A stretch of 64,000 nucleotides of DNA from an uncultured Ruminococcus sp. (GTDB taxonomy: Bacteria; Bacillota; Clostridia; Oscillospirales; Acutalibacteraceae). Below are positions 10,205-17,489 of the stretch, in pieces. The translations under genes and the position numbers were made by a program. Where the stretch lies: contig CACXAO010000010.1 in NCBI GenBank assembly GCA_902765625.1, positions 22,400-86,399 of the forward strand, given 5' to 3'. Numbering within the stretch: the stretch's first letter is position 1; the number at the start of each line of letters is the position of its first letter. Under the pieces are notes generated by a model, which saw nothing but the letters and a program-made list of their open reading frames with translations, ran no database searches and was not told the origin of the DNA.

Positions 10205-11989
10205 TTATACTTCCTGTAGAATCGGGAGAATCATCGGCGCACGGCGGGTTCTCTGGGCGATGAGCTTTGAGATCTCGTCCTTGATGCGGTTCTTGATTAT
10301 ACCCCATTCGTGAATATTCTTGTCGGCGCAGTCCTCGAGGATCTCGAGCGCAAGCTTGCGTACCTCCTCGAGAAGCTTCTCGCTTTCGCGCACATATACG
10401 AAGCCGCGCGATACAACGTCGGGTCCGCTGATAACGTGACCGTCGTAAACGTCGAGAGAGGCTACGATGATGATAAGTCCGTCCTGACCGAGGTGCTTTC
10501 TGTCGCGCAGAACGATGCTTCCGACGTCGCCGACTCCGAGTCCGTCGACAAATACCTTGCCTGCCGGTACCGGCGCGATCTCCTTCATGTAATCCTCGTT
10601 GATCTCAACCGTGCTGCCTACGTCGCCGATAAAGATATTCTTGCGCTCCATGCCGAGGAATTCGGCAAGCTCGGCGTGCTTGCGCAGGTGCTTCTGCTCG
10701 CCGTGAACCGGAATGAAGAACTTCGGCTTGACGAGGCGGTGGATGATTTTAAGCTCCTCCTGACAGGCGTGACCCGAAACGTGAACCTCGTACATCGACT
10801 CGTAAATGACCTTGCAGCCGCGCTTGAGCAGCTCGTCGACTACGTTGCCGACGGTCTTTTCGTTGCCGGGGATCGGGTTTGCCGAGATGATGATGAAGTC
10901 GCCCTCGCCAACCATGACCTTGCGGTGATCGGAATAAGCCATTCGCGAAAGAGCGCTCATAGGCTCGCCCTGACTGCCTGTTGTGACGAGAACGATCTGC
11001 TCGCGCGGATACTTGTCGAGCATATCGAGGTCGATGAGGATATTGTCGGGAACGTGGAGATAGCCGAGCTTCTTTGCCACGTCCATGTAGTTGACCATGC
11101 TTCTGCCTGAGAACGCGACCTTTCTGCCGTACTTGGCGGCGCAGTCGATAATCTGCTGAACGCGGTTGACGTTCGAGGCGAAGGTCGCGATGATGATACG
11201 GTAATTTTCGGCGCTGCTGAACAGCATATTCAGACTGTCGGACACATTGCGTTCGGTGCGCGTAAAGCCCGGACGGGACGCGTTCGTGCTCTCCGCAAGA
11301 AGCGCGAGAACTCCTTCGTCGCCTGCCTGAGCAAAGCTTGAAAAGTCGATTGCCTCGCCGAGAATAGGCGTGCAGTCGATTTTGAAGTCGCCCGTATGAA
11401 TAAGCGTGCCCGCGGGAGTGCGTATCGCGAACGCCACCGCGTCGGGAATGCTGTGGTTGACGTGGATGAACTTTACGTCCATGCAGCCGAGCTTGATGGT
11501 GTCGCCGGCGTTGACCACGTTGAGCTTCGCCTTGTTGAACAGGCTGTGCTCCTTGAGCTTGTTTCCTACAAGACCGAGGGTCAGCGGAGTGCCGTAAATC
11601 GGGATGTTCACACGCGAAAGCAGGAACGGAAGTCCGCCGATATGGTCCTCGTGACCGTGGGTGAGCACAATGCCCTTTACCTTGTCGACATTCTGCTCGA
11701 TATAGGTGAAATCGGGGATGACGAGGTCTACGCCGAGCATGTCTCCGTCGGGGAACGCCATGCCGCAGTCGATTACGAGCATATCGCCCTCGCACTCGAT
11801 AACCGTTATGTTCTTGCCGATCTCGTTGAGTCCGCCGAGGAAGGACACGCGTACCGACGGCTTGGCGACCTTCTTGGGCTGGCGGTTAGGTTTTGATTTA
11901 TTATTTTTATTTGAGCTGTTTCTCACGGGGTTTTTGCCGTGATTTGTGCTTTTGAGCTTAAAGTTGTTCTTTTTGCGTTCTTTGCTCAC
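10205..11989 (-). CDS. rnjA: Ribonuclease J
   Basis: This is a beta-CASP metallo-beta-lactamase RNase with endo- and 5'-3' exonuclease activity in mRNA decay. The zinc motif HGHEDH is at residues 111-116, followed by HVNHSIPDA, HTGDFK, the beta-CASP domain, and a C-terminal domain containing VPVHGEQKHLRKHAE upstream of it. The first 45 residues are a Lys/Asn/Arg-rich extension, probably disordered and RNA-binding. The start codon is GTG with GGAGG 7 nt upstream. It is probably the first gene of a long operon, since no terminator is visible in the 69 nt before gdpP. Confidence 0.95.
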   Translation of the reverse strand: MSKERKKNNFKLKSTNHGKNPVRNSSNKNNKSKPNRQPKKVAKPSVRVSFLGGLNEIGKNITVIECEGDMLVIDCGMAFPDGDMLGVDLVIPDFTYIEQNVDKVKGIVLTHGHEDHIGGLPFLLSRVNIPIYGTPLTLGLVGNKLKEHSLFNKAKLNVVNAGDTIKLGCMDVKFIHVNHSIPDAVAFAIRTPAGTLIHTGDFKIDCTPILGEAIDFSSFAQAGDEGVLALLAESTNASRPGFTRTERNVSDSLNMLFSSAENYRIIIATFASNVNRVQQIIDCAAKYGRKVAFSGRSMVNYMDVAKKLGYLHVPDNILIDLDMLDKYPREQIVLVTTGSQGEPMSALSRMAYSDHRKVMVGEGDFIIISANPIPGNEKTVGNVVDELLKRGCKVIYESMYEVHVSGHACQEELKIIHRLVKPKFFIPVHGEQKHLRKHAELAEFLGMERKNIFIGDVGSTVEINEDYMKEIAPVPAGKVFVDGLGVGDVGSIVLRDRKHLGQDGLIIIVASLDVYDGHVISGPDVVSRGFVYVRESEKLLEEVRKLALEILEDCADKNIHEWGIIKNRIKDEISKLIAQRTRRAPMILPILQEV

Positions 11990-12093
11990 ACAATTACCTC
12001 CATATTCTTTAGATTTTTCCGATCATATTCAAATCCTTAAAAGGATAAAAACCAAATTGGGTATACTGATTTCAGCATACATATACATTGTAT

Positions 12094-12123
12094 ATTTTAC
12101 CTCAACCTTTACCGCCGTGTCAA
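12094..12123 (-). promoter_or_regulatory. promoter of the rnjA operon
   Basis: The minus strand reads a perfect -35 TTGACA, an 18-nt spacer and -10 TAAAAT, about 105 nt upstream of the rnjA GTG. It probably drives rnjA through ftsH. Confidence 0.65.
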
Positions 12124-12171
12124 TATGTTATTGGAATTAAGAAATATTTTTTCCAAATTTCCCCTGCCCTC

Positions 12172-12200
12172 TTGTTATTATGGACGTTTTGTGAGAAAAT
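12172..12200 (+). promoter_or_regulatory. possible promoter of rnhA
   Basis: TTGTTA and GAAAAT lie 17 nt apart, each matching 4 of 6 consensus positions, and end 35 nt before the rnhA ATG. This is weak and is kept because rnhA is divergent from rnjA and needs its own start. Confidence 0.35.
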
Positions 12201-12235
12201 ATAGCTCAGTAAGAGTGTTGCGAAAGGAGATATAT

Positions 12236-12673
12236 ATGAAAAGAGTTCAGGTTTTTACAGACGGCGCGTGCAGCGGCAATCCCGGTCCGGGCGGCTGGGG
12301 CGCTGTTCTGAGGTACAACGGAGTTGAAAAGGAGCTTTCCGGCGGCGAACGCGAGACCACCAACAACCGCATGGAGCTTTGCGCCGTGATTTTTGCGCTT
12401 GAGGCGCTCAAGGAACCGTGCGAGGTTGAGCTTTACAGCGATTCGCAGTACGTTTGCAACGCGCTCAAGCTCGGATGGGCTAAAAAATGGCGTTCTCAGG
12501 GCTGGATGCGCAATAAAAAGGAAAAGGCGCAGAATCCCGACCTCTGGGAAAGACTGCTCAACCTCTGCGACAGACATCAGCTTGAAATAAACTGGGTAAA
12601 GGGTCACGCAGGTCACCCCGAAAACGAACGCTGCGACAGACTCGCCGTTGCCGAAGCAAAGAAGTTCATGTGA
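12236..12673 (+). CDS. rnhA: Ribonuclease HI
   Basis: RNase HI cleaves the RNA strand of RNA:DNA hybrids, removing R-loops and primers. It has 145 residues. The catalytic D-E-D-D set is visible in [14 protein letters not shown] (first Asp), [10 protein letters not shown] (Glu), LYSDSQYV (Asp) and ERCDRLA (last Asp), with the HAGHPEN loop near the end. An upstream in-frame ATG at 12125 is not used, because AAAGGAG lies 7 nt before the ATG at 12236 and the protein then starts as usual ([10 protein letters not shown]). A long heptamer array begins 20 nt after the stop. Confidence 0.96.
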   Translation: MKRVQVFTDGACSGNPGPGGWGAVLRYNGVEKELSGGERETTNNRMELCAVIFALEALKEPCEVELYSDSQYVCNALKLGWAKKWRSQGWMRNKKEKAQNPDLWERLLNLCDRHQLEINWVKGHAGHPENERCDRLAVAEAKKFM

Positions 12674-12692
12674 CAAGTCCGGAACGAGGCGA

Positions 12693-13280
12693 CCAACTAC
12701 CAACTGCCGACTACCAACTGCCAACTACCAACTGCCAACTACCAACTGCCAACTACCAACTGCCAACTACCAACTGCCAACTATCAGCTACCAACTGCCA
12801 ACTGCCAACTACCAACTATCAACTACCAACTGCCAACTACCAACTACCAACTACCAACTACCAACTACCAGCTACCAACTGCCAACTGCCAACTATCAAC
12901 TACCAACTACCAACTGCCAACTACCAACTACCAACTACCAACTATCAGCTGCCAACTGCCAACTGCCAACTGCCAACTATCAACTACCAACTACCAACTG
13001 CCAACTACCAACTATCAACTACCAACTACCAACTGCCAACTACCAACTACCAACTACCAACTATCAGCTGCCAACTATCAACTACCAACTGCCAACTACC
13101 AACTGCCAACTATCAGCTACCAACTGCCAACTGCCAACTACCAACTATCAACTACCAACTGCCAACTGCCAACTGCCAGCTACCAACTGCCAACTACCAA
13201 CTGCCAACTATCAACTGCCAACTGCCAACTGCCAACTGCCAACTGCCAGCTACCAACTGCCAACTACCAACTGCCGACTA
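12693..13280 (+). repeat. 84-unit tandem heptanucleotide array, consensus CCAACTR
   Basis: Exactly 84 head-to-tail 7-nt units without a phase break fill the gap between rnhA and the nrdR terminator. Most units are CCAACTA or CCAACTG; minority forms are TCAACTA, TCAGCTA/G and CCAGCTA. The rare unit CCGACTA occurs only as the third and the last unit, so the same three-unit order (CCAACTA, CCAACTG, CCGACTA) begins and ends the array. The plus strand is C-rich and G-poor. The minus strand carries GG doublets about every 7 nt. All three plus frames are open because 7 is 1 modulo 3, but there is no ribosome site, so coding is unlikely. It is not a CRISPR array because it has no spacers. Confidence 0.97.
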
Positions 13281-13282
13281 AC

Positions 13283-13312
13283 AAAAAATCAGCCGTCCAA
13301 AGCGGGCGGCTG
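13283..13312 (-). terminator. intrinsic terminator after nrdR
   Basis: A 9-bp stem (13290-13298 with 13304-13312, one G-T pair) has a 5-nt loop and is followed on the minus strand by six T residues. It may also stop transcripts coming through the heptamer array from rnhA. Confidence 0.75.
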
Positions 13313-13327
13313 TGTTGCTTTTAAATC

Positions 13328-13786
13328 TTACTTTTTCTCGGTGAGGAGCTTGTTCAACTCCTCCATAAAGGTGTTGATGTCCTTGAACTGGCGGTAAACC
13401 GAGGCGAAACGCACGTACGATACCTCGTCGACCGATTTCAGCTCCTCCATTGCAAGCTCGCCTATCTGACGGGTGGTTATCTCGCGGTCGAGCATGCTCT
13501 GGATCTTCGCCTCGATGCGGTCAACCATCTTCTCTATCTGAGTGAGCGAAACGGGACGCTTTTCGCAGGCGCGGAGTATGCCGGCGGTCAGCTTGTTGCG
13601 GTCGAATACCTCGCGTGACTTGTCGCGCTTTACTACGATTATCGGGACGGTCTCGATGACCTCGTGGGTGGTGAAACGCTTGCCGCATTTGAGACATTCT
13701 CTGCGGCGGCGGATCCTCTCGCCGTCGTCCGCCGAACGCGAGTCGATAACCTTGCTCTCTTCAAAGCTGCAATATGGACATTTCAT
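13328..13786 (-). CDS. nrdR: NrdR, transcriptional repressor of ribonucleotide reductase genes
   Basis: NrdR senses ATP/dATP and represses nrd operons. The 152 residues open with a zinc ribbon (CPYC at residues 3-6 and CLKCGKRF about 30 residues later) and continue with an ATP-cone domain ([21 protein letters not shown]). No ribonucleotide reductase gene is in the window, so it acts in trans. It has its own promoter immediately after the dacF stop codon. Confidence 0.97.
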   Translation of the reverse strand: MKCPYCSFEESKVIDSRSADDGERIRRRRECLKCGKRFTTHEVIETVPIIVVKRDKSREVFDRNKLTAGILRACEKRPVSLTQIEKMVDRIEAKIQSMLDREITTRQIGELAMEELKSVDEVSYVRFASVYRQFKDINTFMEELNKLLTEKK

Positions 13787-13833
13787 AACCGTTCACCCCG
13801 TGATATAATTCTTTATAATAATTCCATAAAGAA

Positions 13834-13862
13834 ATTATACCACAAGATATAGGAAATTACAA
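13834..13862 (-). promoter_or_regulatory. promoter of nrdR
   Basis: The minus strand reads TTGTAA, a 17-nt spacer and a perfect TATAAT preceded by TGTGG. It lies between the dacF stop and the nrdR ATG, with a leader of roughly 40 nt. Confidence 0.75.
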
Positions 13863-13889
13863 CTACATATTGTTTACAATTTAATTACA

Positions 13890-15230
13890 TCAGAAGTTGC
13901 GGTACTTTTTGACCTTTCTTCTCTTCCTCTGTCTTGCGCGGTGAACCTTGGACGCGATCACGTAGATAACAACTATCAGAGCGATGATTCCGATGATCAC
14001 GATGAACCAGTATGACTTGAAAATAGTGCCGATAACGTCGAGCACGGCGAGGATTCCGCTGCGGTCGATGTTCTCTGCGGGAACGAGATTTACCGTCGCG
14101 ACGGGCTGCTTGTCGCCCGATTTGGTGTCGACATAGTAAACCACTGCGGTGCCGACGGGAGTGTCGGTTCTGAGCGGAGCCTCGATCTCTTCGGGAAGGT
14201 TGGTTTCCACCTCAATGTTCTCGGGCTTCAAGTCCTTGGGCATAACGGCGTTGAGGTTCTTTTCGGGAACGAGGGTGACCTTGTTTTTACCCCACGCGAG
14301 CTTTACCTTCGCCTCGCAAATCGGGGTCTGGGTGGACTTGACGGTCTGCATTTCGAGGTCGACGAGCGCCCAGCGGAACAAATCGGCGGCGTCGGTAAAG
14401 GTGTAGTACTCCTCCATTTCGCCTGCCTTGTAGGGCGCGCCGAGCAGAACGAGGATATATGAGTTTCCGTCGGCTGTGGCGGTGGTGACAAGACAGCGTC
14501 CGGCTTCGTCGGTGGTGCCGGTCTTGATTCCCTGCGCGTAGCGGTAGTAATACTCGCCGCCGCGGTACTGGTCGATAAGATAGTTGGTGGTGGTGAGCGT
14601 GTAGTCGTCGCCCTTGCACCTGTATTCGGTCGTGTTTGAGATCTCGAAGAAGTGCGGAAGGGTCAGCGCGTAGGTGGTGATTTTGTACAAATCACGCGCG
14701 GTGGTGTAGTGGTCGTCGTCGTGAAGGCCATCGGGGTTCATGAAGTGGGTGTTCTCACAGCCAAGCTCCTCCGCCTTTTCGTTCATCAGCTCAACAAACT
14801 TGTCGACGTCGCCGTCGCCGACGTAATCAGCGAGGGTAAGCGCCGCGTCGTTGCCCGAAGGAACCATCATCGAATAGAGAAGGTCGATCGCGCTCATCTT
14901 CTTGCCGACGTGCTCCGAAAGGTTCGCGGTGGAGCTTTCGGTGTCCTTGAGCTTGTCGAGAACCGACTTCTTGATCGGAATCTGGGCGTTGTCGATGTCG
15001 GGAATATTCTCATATGCCACGATGTAGGTCATGATCTTGGTGGTGGAGGCGGGATAGCGCTTCTCGTCGGCGTCCTGCTCAAAAACTACCTGACCTACGT
15101 CGCGGTTGACAAGCAGAATGGATTTTGAGCGGGTGACAACGTTGTTTGAGAAGCTGATTGCGCCCGCGGGCAGAACTGCCGCCGTCAGCAGCACGCAAAG
15201 CACGCAGATTGCGCAAATAAACTTTTTCAT
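13890..15230 (-). CDS. dacF: D-alanyl-D-alanine carboxypeptidase, DacF/DacA family
   Basis: This low-molecular-weight penicillin-binding protein trims the terminal D-Ala from peptidoglycan stem peptides. The 446 residues contain a signal peptide (1 to about 24), the active-site tetrad STTK in PASTTKIMT, SGN in VPSGNDAA, and KTG in GIKTGTTDEAG. A beta-rich C-terminal domain, a membrane helix near 415-435 and a basic cytoplasmic tail follow. It lies 10 nt after recG. Homologues act in vegetative wall or spore cortex; which role applies here cannot be told from sequence alone. Confidence 0.92.
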   Translation of the reverse strand: MKKFICAICVLCVLLTAAVLPAGAISFSNNVVTRSKSILLVNRDVGQVVFEQDADEKRYPASTTKIMTYIVAYENIPDIDNAQIPIKKSVLDKLKDTESSTANLSEHVGKKMSAIDLLYSMMVPSGNDAALTLADYVGDGDVDKFVELMNEKAEELGCENTHFMNPDGLHDDDHYTTARDLYKITTYALTLPHFFEISNTTEYRCKGDDYTLTTTNYLIDQYRGGEYYYRYAQGIKTGTTDEAGRCLVTTATADGNSYILVLLGAPYKAGEMEEYYTFTDAADLFRWALVDLEMQTVKSTQTPICEAKVKLAWGKNKVTLVPEKNLNAVMPKDLKPENIEVETNLPEEIEAPLRTDTPVGTAVVYYVDTKSGDKQPVATVNLVPAENIDRSGILAVLDVIGTIFKSYWFIVIIGIIALIVVIYVIASKVHRARQRKRRKVKKYRNF

Positions 15231-15240
15231 ATACTCACTC

Positions 15241-17286
15241 CTAATTCATTGTATTGTGACCGCCGCGGCTGAACAATCTGTCGATTTCGGCGTTGAGCAG
15301 CCGAAGCTCGTCGTTTCGGAGATCCCTGTAGCGGAACATGATATCATCGGCGATCTTCTGAGAAAGCTCAAGGCTCTTGGTGTCGGCAAAATCGGCGATG
15401 GCGAGCTGCGGCAGACCGTGCTGTCGTTCTCCGAAAAAGTCGCCGGGTCCGCGCATCTTCAAATCCTCGTCGGCGATTTTGAAGCCGTCGTTGGTGGCGC
15501 ACATGACCTCGAGCCGCTGACGCGTGACCTGATTCATGCGGTCGCTTATCAGCACGCAGAAGGACTGCGCCTCTCCTCTGCCCACTCTGCCGCGAAGCTG
15601 GTGGAGCTGAGAAAGCCCGAACCGCTCGGCGTTCTCGATAACCATTACCGACGCGTTCGGAACGTCAACCCCGACCTCGATTACGGTTGTCGCGACGAGA
15701 ATCTTGTATTCATTTCGTGCAAAGCCGTCCATAACGGCGTCCTTTTCGGCGGGCTTGAGCTTTCCGTGAACCACGCCGACGGGTATATCGGGGAAGTGAT
15801 TAAGCATTAGCTCGGCGGCGTACTCCTCGGCGGAAGCTACTCCGTCAAGCTCGCCCTCCTCGACGAGCGGACAGACGATATATGCCTGCCTGCCGTTCGA
15901 GACCTCCTCGCGGATAAAATTATATATTCTGCTTCGTCCCGAAGCAGGCAGCAGCACTGTGCGCACGGGCTTGCGGTTCGGCGGAAGCTCGTTGATAACC
16001 GAAATATCGAGGTCGCCGAAGATGATAAGCCCGAGGGTTCGCGGAATCGGCGTTGCGCTCATTACGAGCAGGTGCGGATTGTCGCCCTTTGACAGCAGCT
16101 TTGCGCGCTGCGCCACTCCGAAGCGGTGCTGCTCGTCGGTGACGGCGAGTCCGAGGTTACAAAACTCGGTCTTATCGGTGATCAGCGCGTGGGTGCCGAT
16201 GACGAGCTGAATCGTGCCGTCGGCGATTCCTAAGCGGACGCGCTTCTTCTCGCTCTCCTTCATGGAGCCTGTGAGCAGTCCGACGCTGACCCCCGCGCCG
16301 CCGAGATGCTTTTGAAAGGTCTCGAAGTGCTGCGCGGCGAGGATCTCGGTCGGAGCCATGAACGCCGCCTGAAAGCCGTTCTTTATCACGGTGAAGCACA
16401 CCGACGCGGCAACCGCCGTTTTACCGGAGCCTACGTCGCCCTGTACAAGGCGGTTCATCTGCGACGGCTTATTGAGCATATCGTTCACGCAGTCCGAGAT
16501 CGCGCGTTTCTGCGCGCCCGTCAGCTCAAACGGCAGAAGCTTTTCGAACTTCGCCGAATGGTCGCTGCGGATTTTTACGCCGCTCAGAGTGCGGCTGTGG
16601 TCGCGCAGGCTGCGCATTCCGAGGTTGAGCACGACGAGCTCCTCTGTGACGAGCCTCTTTCGCGCGTACTCAAGCTCGGCGGTGGTTTTCGGAAAATGGA
16701 TATCCTCCATCGCCTGACGAAGTCCGCACAGATCGTACTTTTTGCGGATAGGCTCAGGCAGAGGGTCGCCTACCGTTTCGGGCAGCATTTTGAGCGACTT
16801 CTGCACCGCGCCTTCGATAGTCTTTGAGTTAAGACCCGCGGTCGAGCGGTACACCGGGTGGATATGCGGACCCTGACGCGAGGGTGAAAACGCCGGAGCT
16901 ACCATCTGAGCGCCGTAGCCGTCGATGGTTATTTTTCCGAAAAAGAAATATTCTGCGCCGTAAGCGAGCATCTGACTTATGTATTTATTATTGAAGAACA
17001 CGAGCTTTAAGGTTCCCGTGTCGTCGTAAACCGTGGTTTTGCAGAGAAAGCGTCCGCCCGGAAGCACTGCGTTTGAGACGGCTGAGCCGACGACCGCCTT
17101 TACGCAGTAGGTGCCCTCCTCGGTGATATCGGCGATTTTCGTGACCTCGCTCCAGTCCTCGTACGCTCTGGGATAGAACTGGATAAGCTCGCCGACAGAG
17201 GAAATTCCGAGCTTTTCGAACTGCTCTGCGCGTTTGGGTCCCACTCCCGGAAGAGCGGAAACCGGGGTTTTGAATAGTGATGGCAT
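15241..17286 (-). CDS. recG: RecG, ATP-dependent DNA helicase
   Basis: RecG remodels stalled replication forks and branched DNA, and removes R-loops. The 681 residues hold the N-terminal wedge/OB domain (LPGVGPKRAEQFEKLGI at the start), the helicase core with Walker A GDVGSGKT and DEQH box, motif VMSATPIPRTL, and the C-terminal motif QLRGRVGRG. The start is the normal family start, yet no Shine-Dalgarno sequence is visible. A heptamer array ends only 12 nt upstream of the ATG. A terminator lies between fakA and the array, so the source of recG transcription is unclear. Confidence 0.96.
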   Translation of the reverse strand: MPSLFKTPVSALPGVGPKRAEQFEKLGISSVGELIQFYPRAYEDWSEVTKIADITEEGTYCVKAVVGSAVSNAVLPGGRFLCKTTVYDDTGTLKLVFFNNKYISQMLAYGAEYFFFGKITIDGYGAQMVAPAFSPSRQGPHIHPVYRSTAGLNSKTIEGAVQKSLKMLPETVGDPLPEPIRKKYDLCGLRQAMEDIHFPKTTAELEYARKRLVTEELVVLNLGMRSLRDHSRTLSGVKIRSDHSAKFEKLLPFELTGAQKRAISDCVNDMLNKPSQMNRLVQGDVGSGKTAVAASVCFTVIKNGFQAAFMAPTEILAAQHFETFQKHLGGAGVSVGLLTGSMKESEKKRVRLGIADGTIQLVIGTHALITDKTEFCNLGLAVTDEQHRFGVAQRAKLLSKGDNPHLLVMSATPIPRTLGLIIFGDLDISVINELPPNRKPVRTVLLPASGRSRIYNFIREEVSNGRQAYIVCPLVEEGELDGVASAEEYAAELMLNHFPDIPVGVVHGKLKPAEKDAVMDGFARNEYKILVATTVIEVGVDVPNASVMVIENAERFGLSQLHQLRGRVGRGEAQSFCVLISDRMNQVTRQRLEVMCATNDGFKIADEDLKMRGPGDFFGERQHGLPQLAIADFADTKSLELSQKIADDIMFRYRDLRNDELRLLNAEIDRLFSRGGHNTMN

Positions 17287-17298
17287 AGTTTTATATCT

Positions 17299-17417
17299 TA
17301 GTTGGTAGTTGGTAGTTGGTAGTTGGTAGTTGATAGTTGATAGTTGGTAGTTGGCAGTTAGCGGTTGGTAGTTGATAGTTGGTAGTTGATAATTGATAGT
17401 TGGTTGTTGGCAGTTGG
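17299..17417 (-). repeat. 17-unit tandem heptamer array upstream of recG, same family as the rnhA array
   Basis: Seventeen 7-nt units read TAGTTGG/TAGTTGA on plus, which is CCAACTA/TCAACTA on minus. They lie between the fakA terminator and the recG start. The units furthest from recG are the most degenerate (CAGTTAG, CGGTTGG, TAATTGA, TTGTTGG) and the four nearest recG are identical, which suggests recent expansion at that side. The CCAACTR strand is the coding strand of recG, just as in the other array it is the coding strand of rnhA. Confidence 0.95.
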
Positions 17418-17430
17418 TTTTGATAATAAC

Positions 17431-17474
17431 AAAAAACGGTCAGCGGAGGCGAAATCACCGCCGGACGCTGACCG
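17431..17474 (-). terminator. intrinsic terminator after fakA
   Basis: Perfect 9-nt arms at 17466-17474 and 17437-17445 (CGGTCAGCG and its complement) enclose an inner GGCGGTG/CGCC hairpin. On the minus strand they are followed by six T residues. It should isolate fakA from recG. Confidence 0.85.
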
Positions 17475-17489
17475 CAATATTTTTTTGAA

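Noticed and set aside
12693-13280. CRISPR array
   Set aside because: Units are 7 nt, contiguous and without spacers; no cas genes are near.
12648-13397. Long plus-strand ORF through the heptamer array
   Set aside because: It starts inside rnhA, has no ribosome site, and its openness follows from the 7-nt unit in every forward frame. It continues antisense into nrdR.
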